A DNA stretch of 64,000 nucleotides from Aeromonas bestiarum (lineage in GTDB: Bacteria; Pseudomonadota; Gammaproteobacteria; Enterobacterales; Aeromonadaceae): NCBI RefSeq assembly GCF_000819745.1, contig NZ_CDDA01000020.1, forward strand, positions 1-64,000, written 5' to 3'. Position numbers and translations under genes: made by a program. The notes under the pieces are model-generated. The model made no database searches, was not told where the DNA came from, and was given only the letters and a program-made list of their open reading frames with translations. How positions within the stretch are numbered: position 1 is the stretch's first letter; each line of letters starts with the position of its first letter. Shown here in pieces: positions 1 to 9,072 of the stretch.

Positions 1-120
1 CGGGAAGGCCTTTTTGCTTTCTGATACCTCAAGTTCATCTGCTCAACTGCCCCCATTTCCTCTTTGCTGTATCAAATTCGACTTCATTCAAGGGCCCTTG
101 CCGTCCCTTTCTTATCCACC

Positions 121-453
121 TCAGTAGAACACGCAGAGCCAGACTGTGGTCATGTCGGGGTGAGTCCACTCCACCCTGTGTTTCTGACGGGCGGGAATAT
201 TGATGTGATCGCCCGGGCCCAGTTGTACCGATTGTTGCTCCTGGGTCTGCGGATCGATGAACAGCAGGCTGGCCTCTCCCTGCACGACCAGGACCCACTC
301 ATGTTCATCCTGATCGTACCACTCTCCCGGTGCCGTCTGATGGCCGTGGGAGAGAATACGCTCGATCCGCAGGTGATTGGTGCTGACCAGATCCTGAAAG
401 AGTTCGGTAGGCAGTGGCGAGGGAATATCGTTCAGCAGATTGCGCGTGTGCAT
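121..453 (-). CDS. Small cupin-domain protein
   Basis: This 110-residue protein is a single cupin barrel. The first cupin motif lies around residues 43-63 (Gly43, His51, Glu52 and a VVQGEA strand) and the second around residues 79-95 (LGPGDHINIPA followed by a histidine), which supplies the usual metal ligands. It has no signal peptide, so it is probably cytoplasmic. The start is an ATG preceded by GGGAG at good spacing. Small cupins of this type bind a metal and a small ligand, but the sequence does not show which reaction, if any, it catalyses. It is transcribed away from the purine permease and has no obvious operon partner in the window. The family call is solid; the function is unknown. 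Confidence 0.85.
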   Translation of the reverse strand: MHTRNLLNDIPSPLPTELFQDLVSTNHLRIERILSHGHQTAPGEWYDQDEHEWVLVVQGEASLLFIDPQTQEQQSVQLGPGDHINIPARQKHRVEWTHPDMTTVWLCVFY

Positions 454-644
454 GGGTCATCTCCCGTCTGGCAGTGCGAATGGTTCTCTGGAGTATAGAG
501 GCCTGCCTCATGCATGAAGGTGAGAACAGCAGCAAGCGGGCATGCAGATTTGTGCCCGAACGAGAACGATTACTGCCATTATGATGAAAAAGTCAGGGAA
601 TTCGCTGCAATTTCGACAAATTCTTGCTATTTTGCGCGCCACAA

Positions 645-660
645 AAGCAAACGATTTCCT
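645..660 (+). promoter_or_regulatory. PurR-like operator upstream of the purine permease
   Basis: AAGCAAACGATTTCCT matches the PurR half-sites around the conserved GCAAACG core and ends 20 bases before the permease start. The rest of the 454-680 gap holds only the RBS (AGGA at 671-674) and a possible extended -10 (TGCTATTTT near 625-633). The regulator assignment follows from E. coli purine permease control and is an inference. Confidence 0.5.
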
Positions 661-680
661 TCACACTTTCAGGATGAGTT

Positions 681-2039
681 ATGGCAAAGCAAGATATGGC
701 CGCCCAATCAGGGAACAGCGGCTTTTTGGACTCTTATTTTTCCATTTCTGCGCGCGGCAGTAGTGTGCGCCAGGAGCTGTTGGCCGGGCTGACCACCTTC
801 CTGGCCATGGTCTACAGCATCATAGTGGTGCCGAACATGCTGGGCGCGGCCGGCTTCGAGCAGGGCCCCGTCTTCGTGGCGACCTGCTTGATAGCCGCCT
901 TCGGTTCCCTGCTGATGGGACTCTGGGCCAAGCTGCCCATGGCCATTGGTTGCGCCATCTCCCTCACCGCCTTCACCGCCTTCAGCCTGGTGCTGGGTCA
1001 GGGGCTGAGCATCCCGGTTGCTCTCGGCGCCATCTTCCTGATGGGGGTGCTGTTTACCCTCATCAGTATCACAGGCGTGCGCCAGTGGATCCTGGACAAC
1101 CTGCCCTCCGGCATCGCCCACGGCACCGGAATCGGTATCGGCCTGTTCCTGCTGCTGATCGCCACCAACGGCGTCGGCATGGTGATCAAGAACGAAGGGG
1201 CGGGTCTGCCGGTTCAGCTCGGTGAGGTGACCTCCTTCCCCGTCGTCATGACGGTGCTGGGTCTGGCCGCCATCTTCGGCTTGGAACGTCGCAAGGTGCC
1301 GGGCGGCATACTGATGGTGATCATCGCCATCTCCATCCTCGGCCTCATCTTCGATCCGAACGTTGCCTGGCATGGCTTCTTCGCCATGCCGAGCCTGACC
1401 GGCGAGAAGGGCTCTCTGGTTGGCAGCATGGATCTGCTGGGTGCCCTCAACCCAGTGGTCATTCCGACCGTACTGGCGCTGGTGATGACAGCCGTGTTCG
1501 ACGCCACCGGTACAATCCGTGCCGTAGCGGGTCAGGCGGGTCTCATCAATGAGCGTGGTCACATCATCAGCGGCGGCAAGGCCCTGACTGCCGACTCCGT
1601 CAGCAGCATGGTGGCTGGCGTCGTGGGTGGGGCTCCGGCCGCCGTCTACATTGAATCTGCCGCAGGTACCGCAGCCGGTGGCAAGACGGGTCTGACCGCA
1701 GCCCTGGTCGGCCTGCTGTTCCTGCTGATGATCTTCCTCTCGCCGCTCAGCTATCTGGTGCCGGCTTACGCCACAGCACCGGCGCTGATGTACGTCGGTC
1801 TGCTGATGCTGGGCAACGTCACCAAGCTGGACTTCAGCGACTCTGTCGATGCGTTGGCTGGCATGCTGTGCGCCGTCTTCATCGTGCTCACCTGCAACAT
1901 AGTGACCGGCATCATGCTGGGCTTCGTGGCGCTGGTCGTGGGTCGCCTGTTTGCCGCCGAGTGGAAGAAACTCAACGTCGGTACCGTCATCATTGCCGTG
2001 GCACTGGTGGTCTTCTATGCCGGTGGCTGGGCCATCTAA
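681..2039 (+). CDS. NCS2-family purine (adenine/hypoxanthine/guanine) permease
   Basis: This 452-residue inner-membrane transporter takes up nucleobases by proton symport. Hydrophobic segments run along the whole length, as in the NCS2 fold. The AzgA-like signature is visible as an [13 protein letters not shown] stretch near residue 275 and an [13 protein letters not shown] stretch near residue 320. Length and motifs fit the E. coli AdeP/YicO and GhxP/GhxQ group, but the substrate within the purines cannot be chosen by eye. The start is ATG at 681 with AGGA seven bases upstream. A PurR-like box just before the gene suggests repression when purines are plentiful. It stands alone and ends at a hairpin terminator. 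Confidence 0.9.
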   Translation: MAKQDMAAQSGNSGFLDSYFSISARGSSVRQELLAGLTTFLAMVYSIIVVPNMLGAAGFEQGPVFVATCLIAAFGSLLMGLWAKLPMAIGCAISLTAFTAFSLVLGQGLSIPVALGAIFLMGVLFTLISITGVRQWILDNLPSGIAHGTGIGIGLFLLLIATNGVGMVIKNEGAGLPVQLGEVTSFPVVMTVLGLAAIFGLERRKVPGGILMVIIAISILGLIFDPNVAWHGFFAMPSLTGEKGSLVGSMDLLGALNPVVIPTVLALVMTAVFDATGTIRAVAGQAGLINERGHIISGGKALTADSVSSMVAGVVGGAPAAVYIESAAGTAAGGKTGLTAALVGLLFLLMIFLSPLSYLVPAYATAPALMYVGLLMLGNVTKLDFSDSVDALAGMLCAVFIVLTCNIVTGIMLGFVALVVGRLFAAEWKKLNVGTVIIAVALVVFYAGGWAI

Positions 2040-2056
2040 GGCTGCCGGTTGGCGTG

Positions 2057-2082
2057 AAGGGCTCCTGCGGGGGCCCTTTTTC
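2057..2082 (+). terminator. Rho-independent terminator of the purine permease
   Basis: A GC-rich stem (AAGGGCTCC pairing with GGGGCCCTT) with a short loop is followed by a run of five T residues, 18 bases after the permease stop codon. Confidence 0.8.
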
Positions 2083-2127
2083 ATGGTTGTGAGGCCGCCT
2101 GCAGTTTCCCTCCCGTTTGCCTCTCGC

Positions 2128-2176
2128 TGTTTCAGATTGAAACGCCAATGGCCTTTCTCCTGTTTCAAATCCGAAC
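2128..2176 (+). promoter_or_regulatory. Candidate DhaR operator pair upstream of dhaKLM
   Basis: GTTTCAGATTGAAAC at 2129-2143 is a perfect palindrome with a 3-base centre. A second, weaker copy starts with GTTTCA at 2162, 33 bases or about three helical turns downstream on the same DNA face. A direct repeat of TTTATCCCG (2193-2201 and 2203-2211) and a poor -10-like TAGACT near 2213 follow. This fits an activator-dependent promoter for the dha operon; DhaR as the ligand is an inference from context. Confidence 0.5.
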
Positions 2177-2270
2177 CGAACCGGCCGTCATTTTTATCCC
2201 GATTTATCCCGTTAGACTGGCTTCATCAACCATTTGCCCACCCGTGCGGTGGCAAGCCAAGGAGTGAGCC

Positions 2271-3341
2271 ATGAAGAAACTGATCAATGCCGTCGATGCC
2301 GTGGTCCGTGAACAACTGATGGGGATGGCAGCCGCCCACCCAGAGCTCAAGGTACGTATCGAACCCCACTACATCACCCGCGCCGACTCTCCCGTGATGG
2401 GCAAGGTGGCGCTGGTCTCCGGCGGTGGCAGCGGCCACGAGCCGATGCATGGCGGTCTGGTGGGCAAGGGGATGCTGGATGGCGCCTGCCCCGGTGAAAT
2501 TTTTACCTCGCCGACCCCGGATCAGATGTACGAGTGCGGTCAGGCGGTCGATGGTGGCGCTGGCGTGCTGTTCCTGGTGAAGAACTACACGGGTGACGTG
2601 CTCAACTTCGAAACCGCGGTCGAGCTGCTGCACGGTGACGGGGTCAAGGTCGGCTTCTCGCTGATCGATGACGATGTGGCGGTGAAAGACAGCCTCTACA
2701 CCGCCGGCCGCCGCGGTGTCGCCACCACTGTGCTGTGCGAGAAGCTGGTCGGTGCCGCCGCCGAGGCGGGCTACGACCTGGCCCGCTGCGAGGCGCTGGC
2801 CCGCCGCATCAACAATCAGAGCCGCACCATAGGCGTCGCCATGCACGCCTGTACCGTGCCTGCCGCCGGCAAGCCCTCCTTCACCCTGGCGGACAACGAG
2901 ATGGAGTTCGGTGTGGGCATCCATGGCGAGCCGGGCATAGCGCGTCGCCCCTTCACCGACCTCGACACCCTGGTGGGCGACATGTTCAGCGAGCTGGCGG
3001 ACAACACCCCCTATGGCCGCACTCTGCGCCACTGGGACAGAGCCTCCGGCAGCTGGCAGGAAGAGCACACCTTCATCGAGCCGCTCAACCGGGGCGATCG
3101 TGTCATAGCCCTGGTCAACAGCCTGGGTGGCACCCCGATTTCAGAGCTGTATGGCGTCTATGGTCGCCTCGCGGCCCTGTGCGAAGAGGCGGGCATCCAT
3201 CTGGTACGCAACCTGATAGGCCCCTACTGCACCGCCCTCGACATGACCGGCATCTCCATCACCTTGCTCAAGGTGGATGACGAGTTGATGACCCTGTGGG
3301 ATGCCCCCGTTCACACCCCCGCCCTGCGTCGCGGTTGCTAA
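2271..3341 (+). CDS. dhaK: Dihydroxyacetone kinase, DHA-binding subunit DhaK (PTS-dependent)
   Basis: DhaK binds dihydroxyacetone covalently and receives a phosphoryl group from ADP-bound DhaL, giving dihydroxyacetone phosphate for glycolysis. The protein has 356 residues, the same length as E. coli DhaK. The substrate histidine is His218 in GVGIHGEPG, exactly the E. coli position. The N-terminal [14 protein letters not shown] loop is also intact. An AAGGAG ribosome site precedes the ATG. It is the first gene of dhaK-dhaL-dhaM, with a 15-base gap to dhaL. In E. coli free DhaK also binds and antagonises DhaR, which is encoded nearby here. Confidence 0.97.
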   Translation: MKKLINAVDAVVREQLMGMAAAHPELKVRIEPHYITRADSPVMGKVALVSGGGSGHEPMHGGLVGKGMLDGACPGEIFTSPTPDQMYECGQAVDGGAGVLFLVKNYTGDVLNFETAVELLHGDGVKVGFSLIDDDVAVKDSLYTAGRRGVATTVLCEKLVGAAAEAGYDLARCEALARRINNQSRTIGVAMHACTVPAAGKPSFTLADNEMEFGVGIHGEPGIARRPFTDLDTLVGDMFSELADNTPYGRTLRHWDRASGSWQEEHTFIEPLNRGDRVIALVNSLGGTPISELYGVYGRLAALCEEAGIHLVRNLIGPYCTALDMTGISITLLKVDDELMTLWDAPVHTPALRRGC

Positions 3342-3356
3342 GGAGCCCTCATTCTC

Positions 3357-3986
3357 ATGCTAAGCAAACATCAAATCGTCAACTGGCTGCTGGATTGCGA
3401 ACACATCTTCACCGAGCAGCGTGATTACCTCACGGCGCTGGATACCGACATCGGCGATGGCGACCACGGCCTCAACATGCAGCGCGGCTTTACCAAGGTG
3501 GCGGAGAAGCTGCCCGCGGTGGCAGACAAGGATATAGGCCAGGTGCTAAAAACCACCGGCATGACGCTGCTCTCCTCGGTCGGCGGCGCCAGCGGCCCGC
3601 TCTACGGCACCTTCTTCATTCGGGCGGCGGCCAGCACGGACGCCTGCCAGAGCCTGACCCTGAGCCAGCTTGGCAAGATGCTGGCCGATGGCGTCGAGGG
3701 CATCGTCTCTCGCGGCCGCGCCGAGCCGGGCGACAAGACAATGTGTGACGCCTGGTGGCCTGCGCTGGTCGCCCTGCAACAGGCGCAGCAGCAGGAGTTG
3801 CCGCTGGCCGAGGCGCTGGACAAGGCGGTGGCTGCCGCGGCGGCCGGCACCGAGGCCACCATACAGATGCAGGCCCGCAAGGGGCGCGCCAGCTATCTGG
3901 GCGAGCGCAGCATAGGCCATCAGGATGCCGGAGCCACCTCGACCCTGCTGCTGCTGACCGCCCTGCGTGACAGAGCGAGGTTGTGA
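3357..3986 (+). CDS. dhaL: Dihydroxyacetone kinase, ADP-binding subunit DhaL
   Basis: DhaL holds ADP as a permanent cofactor. DhaM rephosphorylates it, and it passes the phosphate to DHA on DhaK. The 209 residues match the family (E. coli 210). The Mg-binding acidic motif is Asp29, Asp34 and Asp36 in LDTDIGDGDHG, equivalent to E. coli Asp30/35/37. The phosphate-contact loop LSSVGGASGPLYG follows near residue 70. It lies between dhaK and dhaM, with a single base between its stop and the dhaM start. In E. coli ADP-loaded DhaL co-activates DhaR, so the subunit also signals substrate to the regulator. Confidence 0.97.
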   Translation: MLSKHQIVNWLLDCEHIFTEQRDYLTALDTDIGDGDHGLNMQRGFTKVAEKLPAVADKDIGQVLKTTGMTLLSSVGGASGPLYGTFFIRAAASTDACQSLTLSQLGKMLADGVEGIVSRGRAEPGDKTMCDAWWPALVALQQAQQQELPLAEALDKAVAAAAAGTEATIQMQARKGRASYLGERSIGHQDAGATSTLLLLTALRDRARL

Positions 3987-3987
3987 C

Positions 3988-4704
3988 ATGATAGGTATCG
4001 TAGTTGTCTCTCACAGCGCCATGCTGGCGGCCGGATTGAAAGCGCTGGCCGACCAGCTGGGCAGCCCGGCCAGACTGCTGCTGGCGGCCGGGGTCGATGA
4101 TCCCGAGCACCCCATAGGCACAGATGCCATCGCCGTGATGAGTGCGATCGAAGAAGCAGACGACGGCAGCGGCGTGCTGGTGCTGATGGACTTGGGCAGC
4201 GCCCTCTTGAGCGCCGAGACCGCCCTCGAGCTGTTGCCCCCTGATTTGAGTTCTCGGGTGCGGCTCTGTCCTGCCCCGCTGGTCGAGGGCACTCTGGCCG
4301 CCGTGGTGGCGGCAGGTTCAGGTATGAGCCTCGACGAAGTGGCCGCAGAGGCGCTCGGCGCCCTGGGCCCCAAGCAGGGCATGTTGCCTGGCTGCGCCGC
4401 GCAGGTCGCCACTGAGACAGCACAGTCAGCCGACGAGGGCTGGCTGCGCTGCGAGGTGGTGGTCGACAGCCCCCACGGCCTGCACGTGCGCCCCGCCGCC
4501 CGCCTGGTGGCGGCACTCAAGCCCTTTGCCGCCGAACTCAAGCTGCAAAAGGGGGATAAAGAGGCCAATCCCCGCAGTCTGACCCGGCTCACCATGCTCA
4601 ACGTGCGCCAGGGAGACAGGCTCACCCTGCTGGCACAGGGAGAAGATGCCGAGGCCGCCCTGACCTGCTTCAAGCAACTTGCAGACGAGCGTTTCGGCGA
4701 CTGA
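3988..4704 (+). CDS. dhaM: PTS phosphotransfer subunit DhaM, short form (EIIA-Man domain plus HPr domain)
   Basis: DhaM carries phosphate from the PTS to DhaL-bound ADP. The N-terminal domain is EIIA-mannose-like, with the phosphorylatable His9 in VVVSHS. After an Ala/Gly-rich linker (about residues 125-150), an HPr-like domain carries the phosphorylatable His166 in SPHGLHVRPAARL. The protein ends after HPr at 238 residues. E. coli DhaM (about 472 residues) has an additional EI-like segment, so this one must rely fully on the general EI/HPr proteins. The start is the ATG at 3988, one base after the dhaL stop. An upstream in-frame start inside dhaL is possible but would add six non-family residues. 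Confidence 0.93.
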   Translation: MIGIVVVSHSAMLAAGLKALADQLGSPARLLLAAGVDDPEHPIGTDAIAVMSAIEEADDGSGVLVLMDLGSALLSAETALELLPPDLSSRVRLCPAPLVEGTLAAVVAAGSGMSLDEVAAEALGALGPKQGMLPGCAAQVATETAQSADEGWLRCEVVVDSPHGLHVRPAARLVAALKPFAAELKLQKGDKEANPRSLTRLTMLNVRQGDRLTLLAQGEDAEAALTCFKQLADERFGD

Positions 4705-4847
4705 TCGCCAACCCGTTTCAAGGCGCAGCGCCGGCTCTGTGTGCCAGTGCTGCGCCACTCAAGACGAAGGACTCCCCGGCATAGCCGCCCCTTCGCCTCC
4801 TTTAGTTTCAAAAGAAGTCTTACGAAATAAAGAGAGAGGGATAGAAT

Positions 4848-5930
4848 ATGGACCGCATCATCATCAGCCCCAGCAAATACGTGCAAGGCAACGGGGCTCT
4901 CGCCAACATAGGCAACTACGTCAAGGCGCTCGGCGCCAAGCCGCTCATTCTGGCCGATGCCTTCGTCACCAAGCTGATTGGTGACACGGTTGCCACCAGC
5001 TTCCACGGCGTGGGCATCAAGCCCGAGTTCGACTGCTTCAACGGCGAGTGTTCACGCCCCGAGATCGACCGCCTGCTGGCCCGCTGCAACCAGACGCCGT
5101 TCGACGTCATCATCGGCATAGGTGGCGGCAAGACGCTCGATACCGCCAAGTCGGTCGCCTTCTACCAGAAGGTGCCTGTGGTCATAGTGCCGACCATAGC
5201 CTCCACCGATGCGCCAACCAGTGCGCTGGCGGTCATCTATACCCCGGAAGGACAGTTCAGCGAATACCTGATGATCCCGACCAACCCCAACATGGTCATC
5301 ATGGATACCGGCGTCGTCTCCCGCGCCCCGGTGCGGCTCTTGGTCTCCGGCATGGGGGATGCGCTCTCCACCTATTTCGAGGCGCGTGCCAACAAGGTTT
5401 CCGGCTGCAAGACCATGGCCGGTGGTGCCTCTACCCTGGCGGCCCAGGCCATCGCCGAGCTCTGCTACAAGACACTGCTGGCCGATGGCTACAAGGCCAA
5501 GCTGGCGGTGGAGCAGGGGCTCTGCACCAAGGCGGTGGAGAACATCATAGAGGCCAACACCTATCTGAGCGGTATCGGCTTCGAGAGCAGCGGGCTGGCC
5601 GCCGCCCACGCCATCCACAATGGCCTGACCCAGCTGGCCGAGTGTCACCACCTCTACCACGGTGAGAAGGTGGCGTTCGGTACCCTGGTGCAGCTGGTGC
5701 TGGAGAATGCGCCCATGGCGGAGATCGAAACCGTGCTGGCCTTCTGCCGCTCGATCGGTCTGCCGACCAACCTGCATATGATGGGGGTCAAGGAGCTGGA
5801 CATGGCGCGCCTGCTGGAGGTGGCCAAAGCCTCCACCGCCGAAGGGGAGACCATCCACAACATGCCGTTCAAGGTCACAGCCGAGGATGTGCTGGCGGCC
5901 ATAGTCACCGCCCACCAGCTGGGGCTGTAA
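4848..5930 (+). CDS. gldA: Glycerol dehydrogenase (NAD-dependent, zinc)
   Basis: GldA oxidises glycerol to dihydroxyacetone with NAD+, producing the substrate of the DhaKLM kinase encoded upstream. The protein has 360 residues and belongs to the iron-containing/GldA dehydrogenase family. The zinc ligands Asp171, His254 and His271 fall at the E. coli GldA positions. The nucleotide-binding GIGGGKTLDTAK segment lies near residue 90. It is preceded by a purine-rich GAGAGAGGGA ribosome site. A 143-base gap separates it from dhaM, so it may be co-transcribed or have its own promoter. It ends at a strong terminator. Confidence 0.97.
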   Translation: MDRIIISPSKYVQGNGALANIGNYVKALGAKPLILADAFVTKLIGDTVATSFHGVGIKPEFDCFNGECSRPEIDRLLARCNQTPFDVIIGIGGGKTLDTAKSVAFYQKVPVVIVPTIASTDAPTSALAVIYTPEGQFSEYLMIPTNPNMVIMDTGVVSRAPVRLLVSGMGDALSTYFEARANKVSGCKTMAGGASTLAAQAIAELCYKTLLADGYKAKLAVEQGLCTKAVENIIEANTYLSGIGFESSGLAAAHAIHNGLTQLAECHHLYHGEKVAFGTLVQLVLENAPMAEIETVLAFCRSIGLPTNLHMMGVKELDMARLLEVAKASTAEGETIHNMPFKVTAEDVLAAIVTAHQLGL

Positions 5931-5961
5931 CCTCGCCACTGCTGACCTTGCCATATAAAAC

Positions 5962-5990
5962 GGCCCCGCATCTGCGGGGCCTTGTTGTTT
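5962..5990 (+). terminator. Terminator of the dha/gldA operon
   Basis: A nine-pair stem (GGCCCCGCA with TGCGGGGCC) and a very short loop are followed by a T-rich tail, between the convergent ends of gldA and dhaR. Confidence 0.88.
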
Positions 5991-6033
5991 TATGCCTGAC
6001 AGGTTTCATCGGGCAACAACAGGATCCCAGTCG

Positions 6034-7959
6034 TCAGGAGCCGTGGTAGTCCGCGGGATCTATACCGATAAGCTTGAGTCGCCGCCAGAGGGTGGTGCGG
6101 CTGATGCCCAGATGCTGGGCCATCTGGCTCACCTGCCCCTTGCAGGCGTGGGCGCAGCGCAAGATGGCCTGGCGCTCCAGCTCGGCCAGGGTGAGCAGCG
6201 GCTGCCCCACCACCTCGTCTTCCACCAGCCGATAGCCGTGCCGAATGGCGGCGGGCAGCGCCTCCGGCGGGATCTGCTCACGACTCGAGTGGAGCAGGGC
6301 ATATTCAACCGCGCTGCGCAGCTCCCCCAGATTGCCGGGCCAGGAGTAGGCGAGCAGGCAGTCGAGGGCCGCCGGGCTGAACTGGCGCACCGGCTCGCGC
6401 CCCTGCGCCGCCAGCTGCTGGCTGATGAGGGCCGGCAAGTCGGCGCTGCGCTCCCGCAGTCCCGGCAGCCAGAGCTCGCACGCCTGCAGGGCGTAGAGCA
6501 GCTGGCGCCCGAACTGCCCCTCCTGCACCCTCTGCTCCAGCGCCGCGCTGCTGGTCGCTATGATCCGCACCTTGAGCGGCAGTATGCGGGCCGAGTCGAA
6601 GCGCTGGATGCGGCCTGTCTTGAGCAGTTGCAGCAGCGCCGCCTGCATGGGGGCAGAGAGGCACTCCACCTGCTCCAGCACCAGCGTGCCGCCATGGGCC
6701 AGCTCGAACTTGCCGGCCCGCTCCTGCCCCGCCTCGTCGGAACCCATCAGCTCCAGCGCCATCCGCTCGCTCGGCAGCGCCTGACAGTTGAGGGTGATGA
6801 GCGGCCCGGCGGCCTGCTCGCTGCCGAAGTGAATCGCCTCCGCCAGCTGGGCCTTGCCCACCTCTTCCTCCCCGCGCAGCAGCATGGGGCCCTGGCTCCG
6901 TGCCGCCTGGCGGGCGTAGCGCAGCAGCTTGCGCATGGCGCTCGATTCGCCCACCAGGGCGGAGAGTTCGGGCACCGCCTGGCGCAGCTGGTTGATGGCC
7001 CTGAGCCTGTCCAGCGGGTGCAGCAGGGCGATAAAGCTGACCCCGTCCGGCCCGGGCAGCGGCTTGAGGCTTATCAGCGCATTGATGAACTCCCCGGTCT
7101 GCACCCCGATCCGCTCCAGCGTTACCTCCACATGACTGAGTGGCGTCTGCCCCTTGATGGCGAGCTGCAACCGCTGTGGCAACAGCAGGTGCTGCTCCAG
7201 CGGCTGACCGAGGCAGAGCGCGGGATCGAGCCGCAACCGACTGGCCGCCAGCCCGTTGAGGTAGCGCAGCCTGCCCTGGGGGTCCCAGGCCAGCACGCCG
7301 TCATCCATGCCGTCCAGCAGGGCGTAGAGCTCGCTCAGATGGTGCTGGGACTCCTGCATCAGGGTCTCCATCTGCAGCAGATGGGCCAGCTCGCGCCCGG
7401 CGCTGACGGTGAGCGCCAGATCCCCGGCACTCGCCTCTTCCACCTTGCAGATCAGCGCCATGATGGCGACCTGACGGCCATTGCTGTTGTAGACCGGGCT
7501 GGCGCAGCAGTGCCAGGGGTGCAGGGTGCGGTTGAAGTGCTGGGGGCCGCTGACGCAGAGTGGCATCCCCTCCAGCGCCGCCAGATTGATGGCATTGGTG
7601 CCGATGCGCCCCTCGCTGAAGAAGGCGCCAAGCCCGAAGCCCAGCGCCTCCAGTTCTGCCAGCGTCTCGCGATGGCCGGTGCGGGCCAGCAGGCAGCCGC
7701 TCTCGTCGGTGAGCAGCAGGACGCAGGGGCGCCCCTCCATGAACTCGTAGAGATCCTCCAGCGCCATCTCACCTGTGGTGAGCAGATCCCGTTTGCGCTG
7801 GCGCAGGCTCTGCAGGGTTTGCCCCTTGGCGCTGTGGGGCGGGTGCCAGAGGGTCGGGCTGGTCTGGTGGGCACAGCGCAGCCAGGAGGCCTGCAGATAA
7901 TCGGGCCAGGGCTGGAGCGGCTGGAGGTCAGATGGCGTGGTCACAGCTATGTCCGGCAA
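6034..7959 (-). CDS. dhaR: Transcriptional activator of the dha operon, DhaR-like
   Basis: This 641-residue regulator follows E. coli DhaR (639 residues) along its whole length. A GAF-type sensor region covers about residues 40-190 and a PAS-like region about 200-310. A degenerate AAA+ domain covers about 330-560, and a Fis-type helix-turn-helix lies at the end (ISRTTLWRRLKLIG). The Walker A is altered (GEEEVGKAQ), and the sigma-54 contact motif GAFTGA is absent, replaced by MGSDEAGQ. This agrees with reports that E. coli DhaR works at a sigma-70 promoter. The open frame begins at a TTG with no convincing ribosome site, so the start is tentative, although the N-terminus aligns with the family. 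It is convergent with gldA. Confidence 0.92.
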   Translation of the reverse strand: MPDIAVTTPSDLQPLQPWPDYLQASWLRCAHQTSPTLWHPPHSAKGQTLQSLRQRKRDLLTTGEMALEDLYEFMEGRPCVLLLTDESGCLLARTGHRETLAELEALGFGLGAFFSEGRIGTNAINLAALEGMPLCVSGPQHFNRTLHPWHCCASPVYNSNGRQVAIMALICKVEEASAGDLALTVSAGRELAHLLQMETLMQESQHHLSELYALLDGMDDGVLAWDPQGRLRYLNGLAASRLRLDPALCLGQPLEQHLLLPQRLQLAIKGQTPLSHVEVTLERIGVQTGEFINALISLKPLPGPDGVSFIALLHPLDRLRAINQLRQAVPELSALVGESSAMRKLLRYARQAARSQGPMLLRGEEEVGKAQLAEAIHFGSEQAAGPLITLNCQALPSERMALELMGSDEAGQERAGKFELAHGGTLVLEQVECLSAPMQAALLQLLKTGRIQRFDSARILPLKVRIIATSSAALEQRVQEGQFGRQLLYALQACELWLPGLRERSADLPALISQQLAAQGREPVRQFSPAALDCLLAYSWPGNLGELRSAVEYALLHSSREQIPPEALPAAIRHGYRLVEDEVVGQPLLTLAELERQAILRCAHACKGQVSQMAQHLGISRTTLWRRLKLIGIDPADYHGS

Positions 7960-7998
7960 AAGAAGAAGCCGTCATTTAACCACGCTCCCCCCGCAGAT

Positions 7999-8910
7999 TC
8001 AGTGACCTGCCTCAGAGGGTGGCAATGCCATGCCGTCGAGGTCGGTCGCGGCGCGAGCAAACTGTTGCTCCAGCCAGCAGCAGAAGGCGCGGCATTGAGG
8101 GCTGCTCTCGCTCTCCTGATGGACCAGCCAGCTCCACTGTGGCCCCTTGACCGTGCGGGAGGAGAGCGGCAGCAGCAAGCCCTGTTGTCGTGCGGGAGCC
8201 GACAGCAGCGCGCTCGCCAGCGCCACGCCGAGCCCGGCGCCGGCCGCGTCCAGCAGCAGGCCGGGATCGGAGAAGTTGAGCCCCCGGGTCTGCAACTGCA
8301 GATCCTCCCCGCCTTTGAGCGTCCAGTGGTGCCAATCCATCTCCCGCTCTCCATGGAGACTGGTGCGCTCCGCAGGGGGTTGGGCCAGCACGGCCAAAGT
8401 GGCAAGGGGGAGCAGAGCGTCCTCCAGCAGTACCCTGTGGTGGCACTCGGCCTGAGGGGCGAGATCCCAGCGCAGGGCGATATCTATGGTCTGCTCGGTC
8501 ATGACGGGTGCCTCGTCGCTGGTAAACAGCCAGAGATCGATATCGGGATGCAGGCGGTGAAAGTCGGCCAGCCGGGGCAGCAGCCAGTGGCGGGCTATGG
8601 CTGTGCTGGTATTGAGCACCAGCTGGTTCGGTTTGCGGTACTGCTCCAGCCGCTGGATCCCCACCGCCAGTTGCAACAGCACGCTCTGGGTTGTCTCCAG
8701 CAGGTCCTGCCCCGCATCGGTGAGGGCGACCGAGCGCCCCTGCCGGTGAAACAGCGGCTGGCCAAGCAGCTCCTCCAGCGAGCGGATCTGCTGGCTGATG
8801 GCCGACTGGGTGAGGTGCAGCTCCTGCGCCGCCTGATGAAAGCTGCCGAGTCTGGCCGCCGCCTCGAAGCCCCGCAGCACATTGAGTGGAGGCCAGTGTT
8901 TGAACATCAT
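7999..8910 (-). CDS. LysR-family regulator (GcvA-like), divergent from the deiminase gene
   Basis: The 303-residue protein has the standard LysR layout: an N-terminal winged helix-turn-helix (about residues 8-67, with AAQELHLTQSAISQQIRSLE) and a C-terminal periplasmic-binding-like effector domain. The N-terminus (PPLNVLRGFEAAARLGSFH) resembles the GcvA/AmpR subgroup. It is transcribed divergently from the agmatine-deiminase-like gene across 162 bases, the usual arrangement for a LysR regulator and its target. It likely controls that enzyme and itself. The effector is unknown. Confidence 0.9.
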   Translation of the reverse strand: MMFKHWPPLNVLRGFEAAARLGSFHQAAQELHLTQSAISQQIRSLEELLGQPLFHRQGRSVALTDAGQDLLETTQSVLLQLAVGIQRLEQYRKPNQLVLNTSTAIARHWLLPRLADFHRLHPDIDLWLFTSDEAPVMTEQTIDIALRWDLAPQAECHHRVLLEDALLPLATLAVLAQPPAERTSLHGEREMDWHHWTLKGGEDLQLQTRGLNFSDPGLLLDAAGAGLGVALASALLSAPARQQGLLLPLSSRTVKGPQWSWLVHQESESSPQCRAFCCWLEQQFARAATDLDGMALPPSEAGH

Positions 8911-9072
8911 TGATTAGCTCCGCTTATCACTTATACCGAAAATCGATCGTTTGTCCGCCATCATTGCGGCGGCTAGTCTATTGCTCAGCGTGATCTGATT
9001 AACAGCGCTTGTCATTCATATCCTATTTTTTTCATCAATCCGGAGTCGTTCCGCCTCCGAAGGAGCCATCCC

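Noticed and set aside
708-2168. A 486-codon minus-strand frame opposite the purine permease
   Set aside because: Gln/His/Asp/Gly-rich shadow of a membrane protein gene; no motif and no ribosome site.
5992-8913. A 973-codon plus-strand open frame opposite dhaR and the LysR gene
   Set aside because: Its translation is low-complexity Gln/Leu/Arg-rich with no domain, while the minus strand encodes two well-matched regulators; it is a high-GC shadow.
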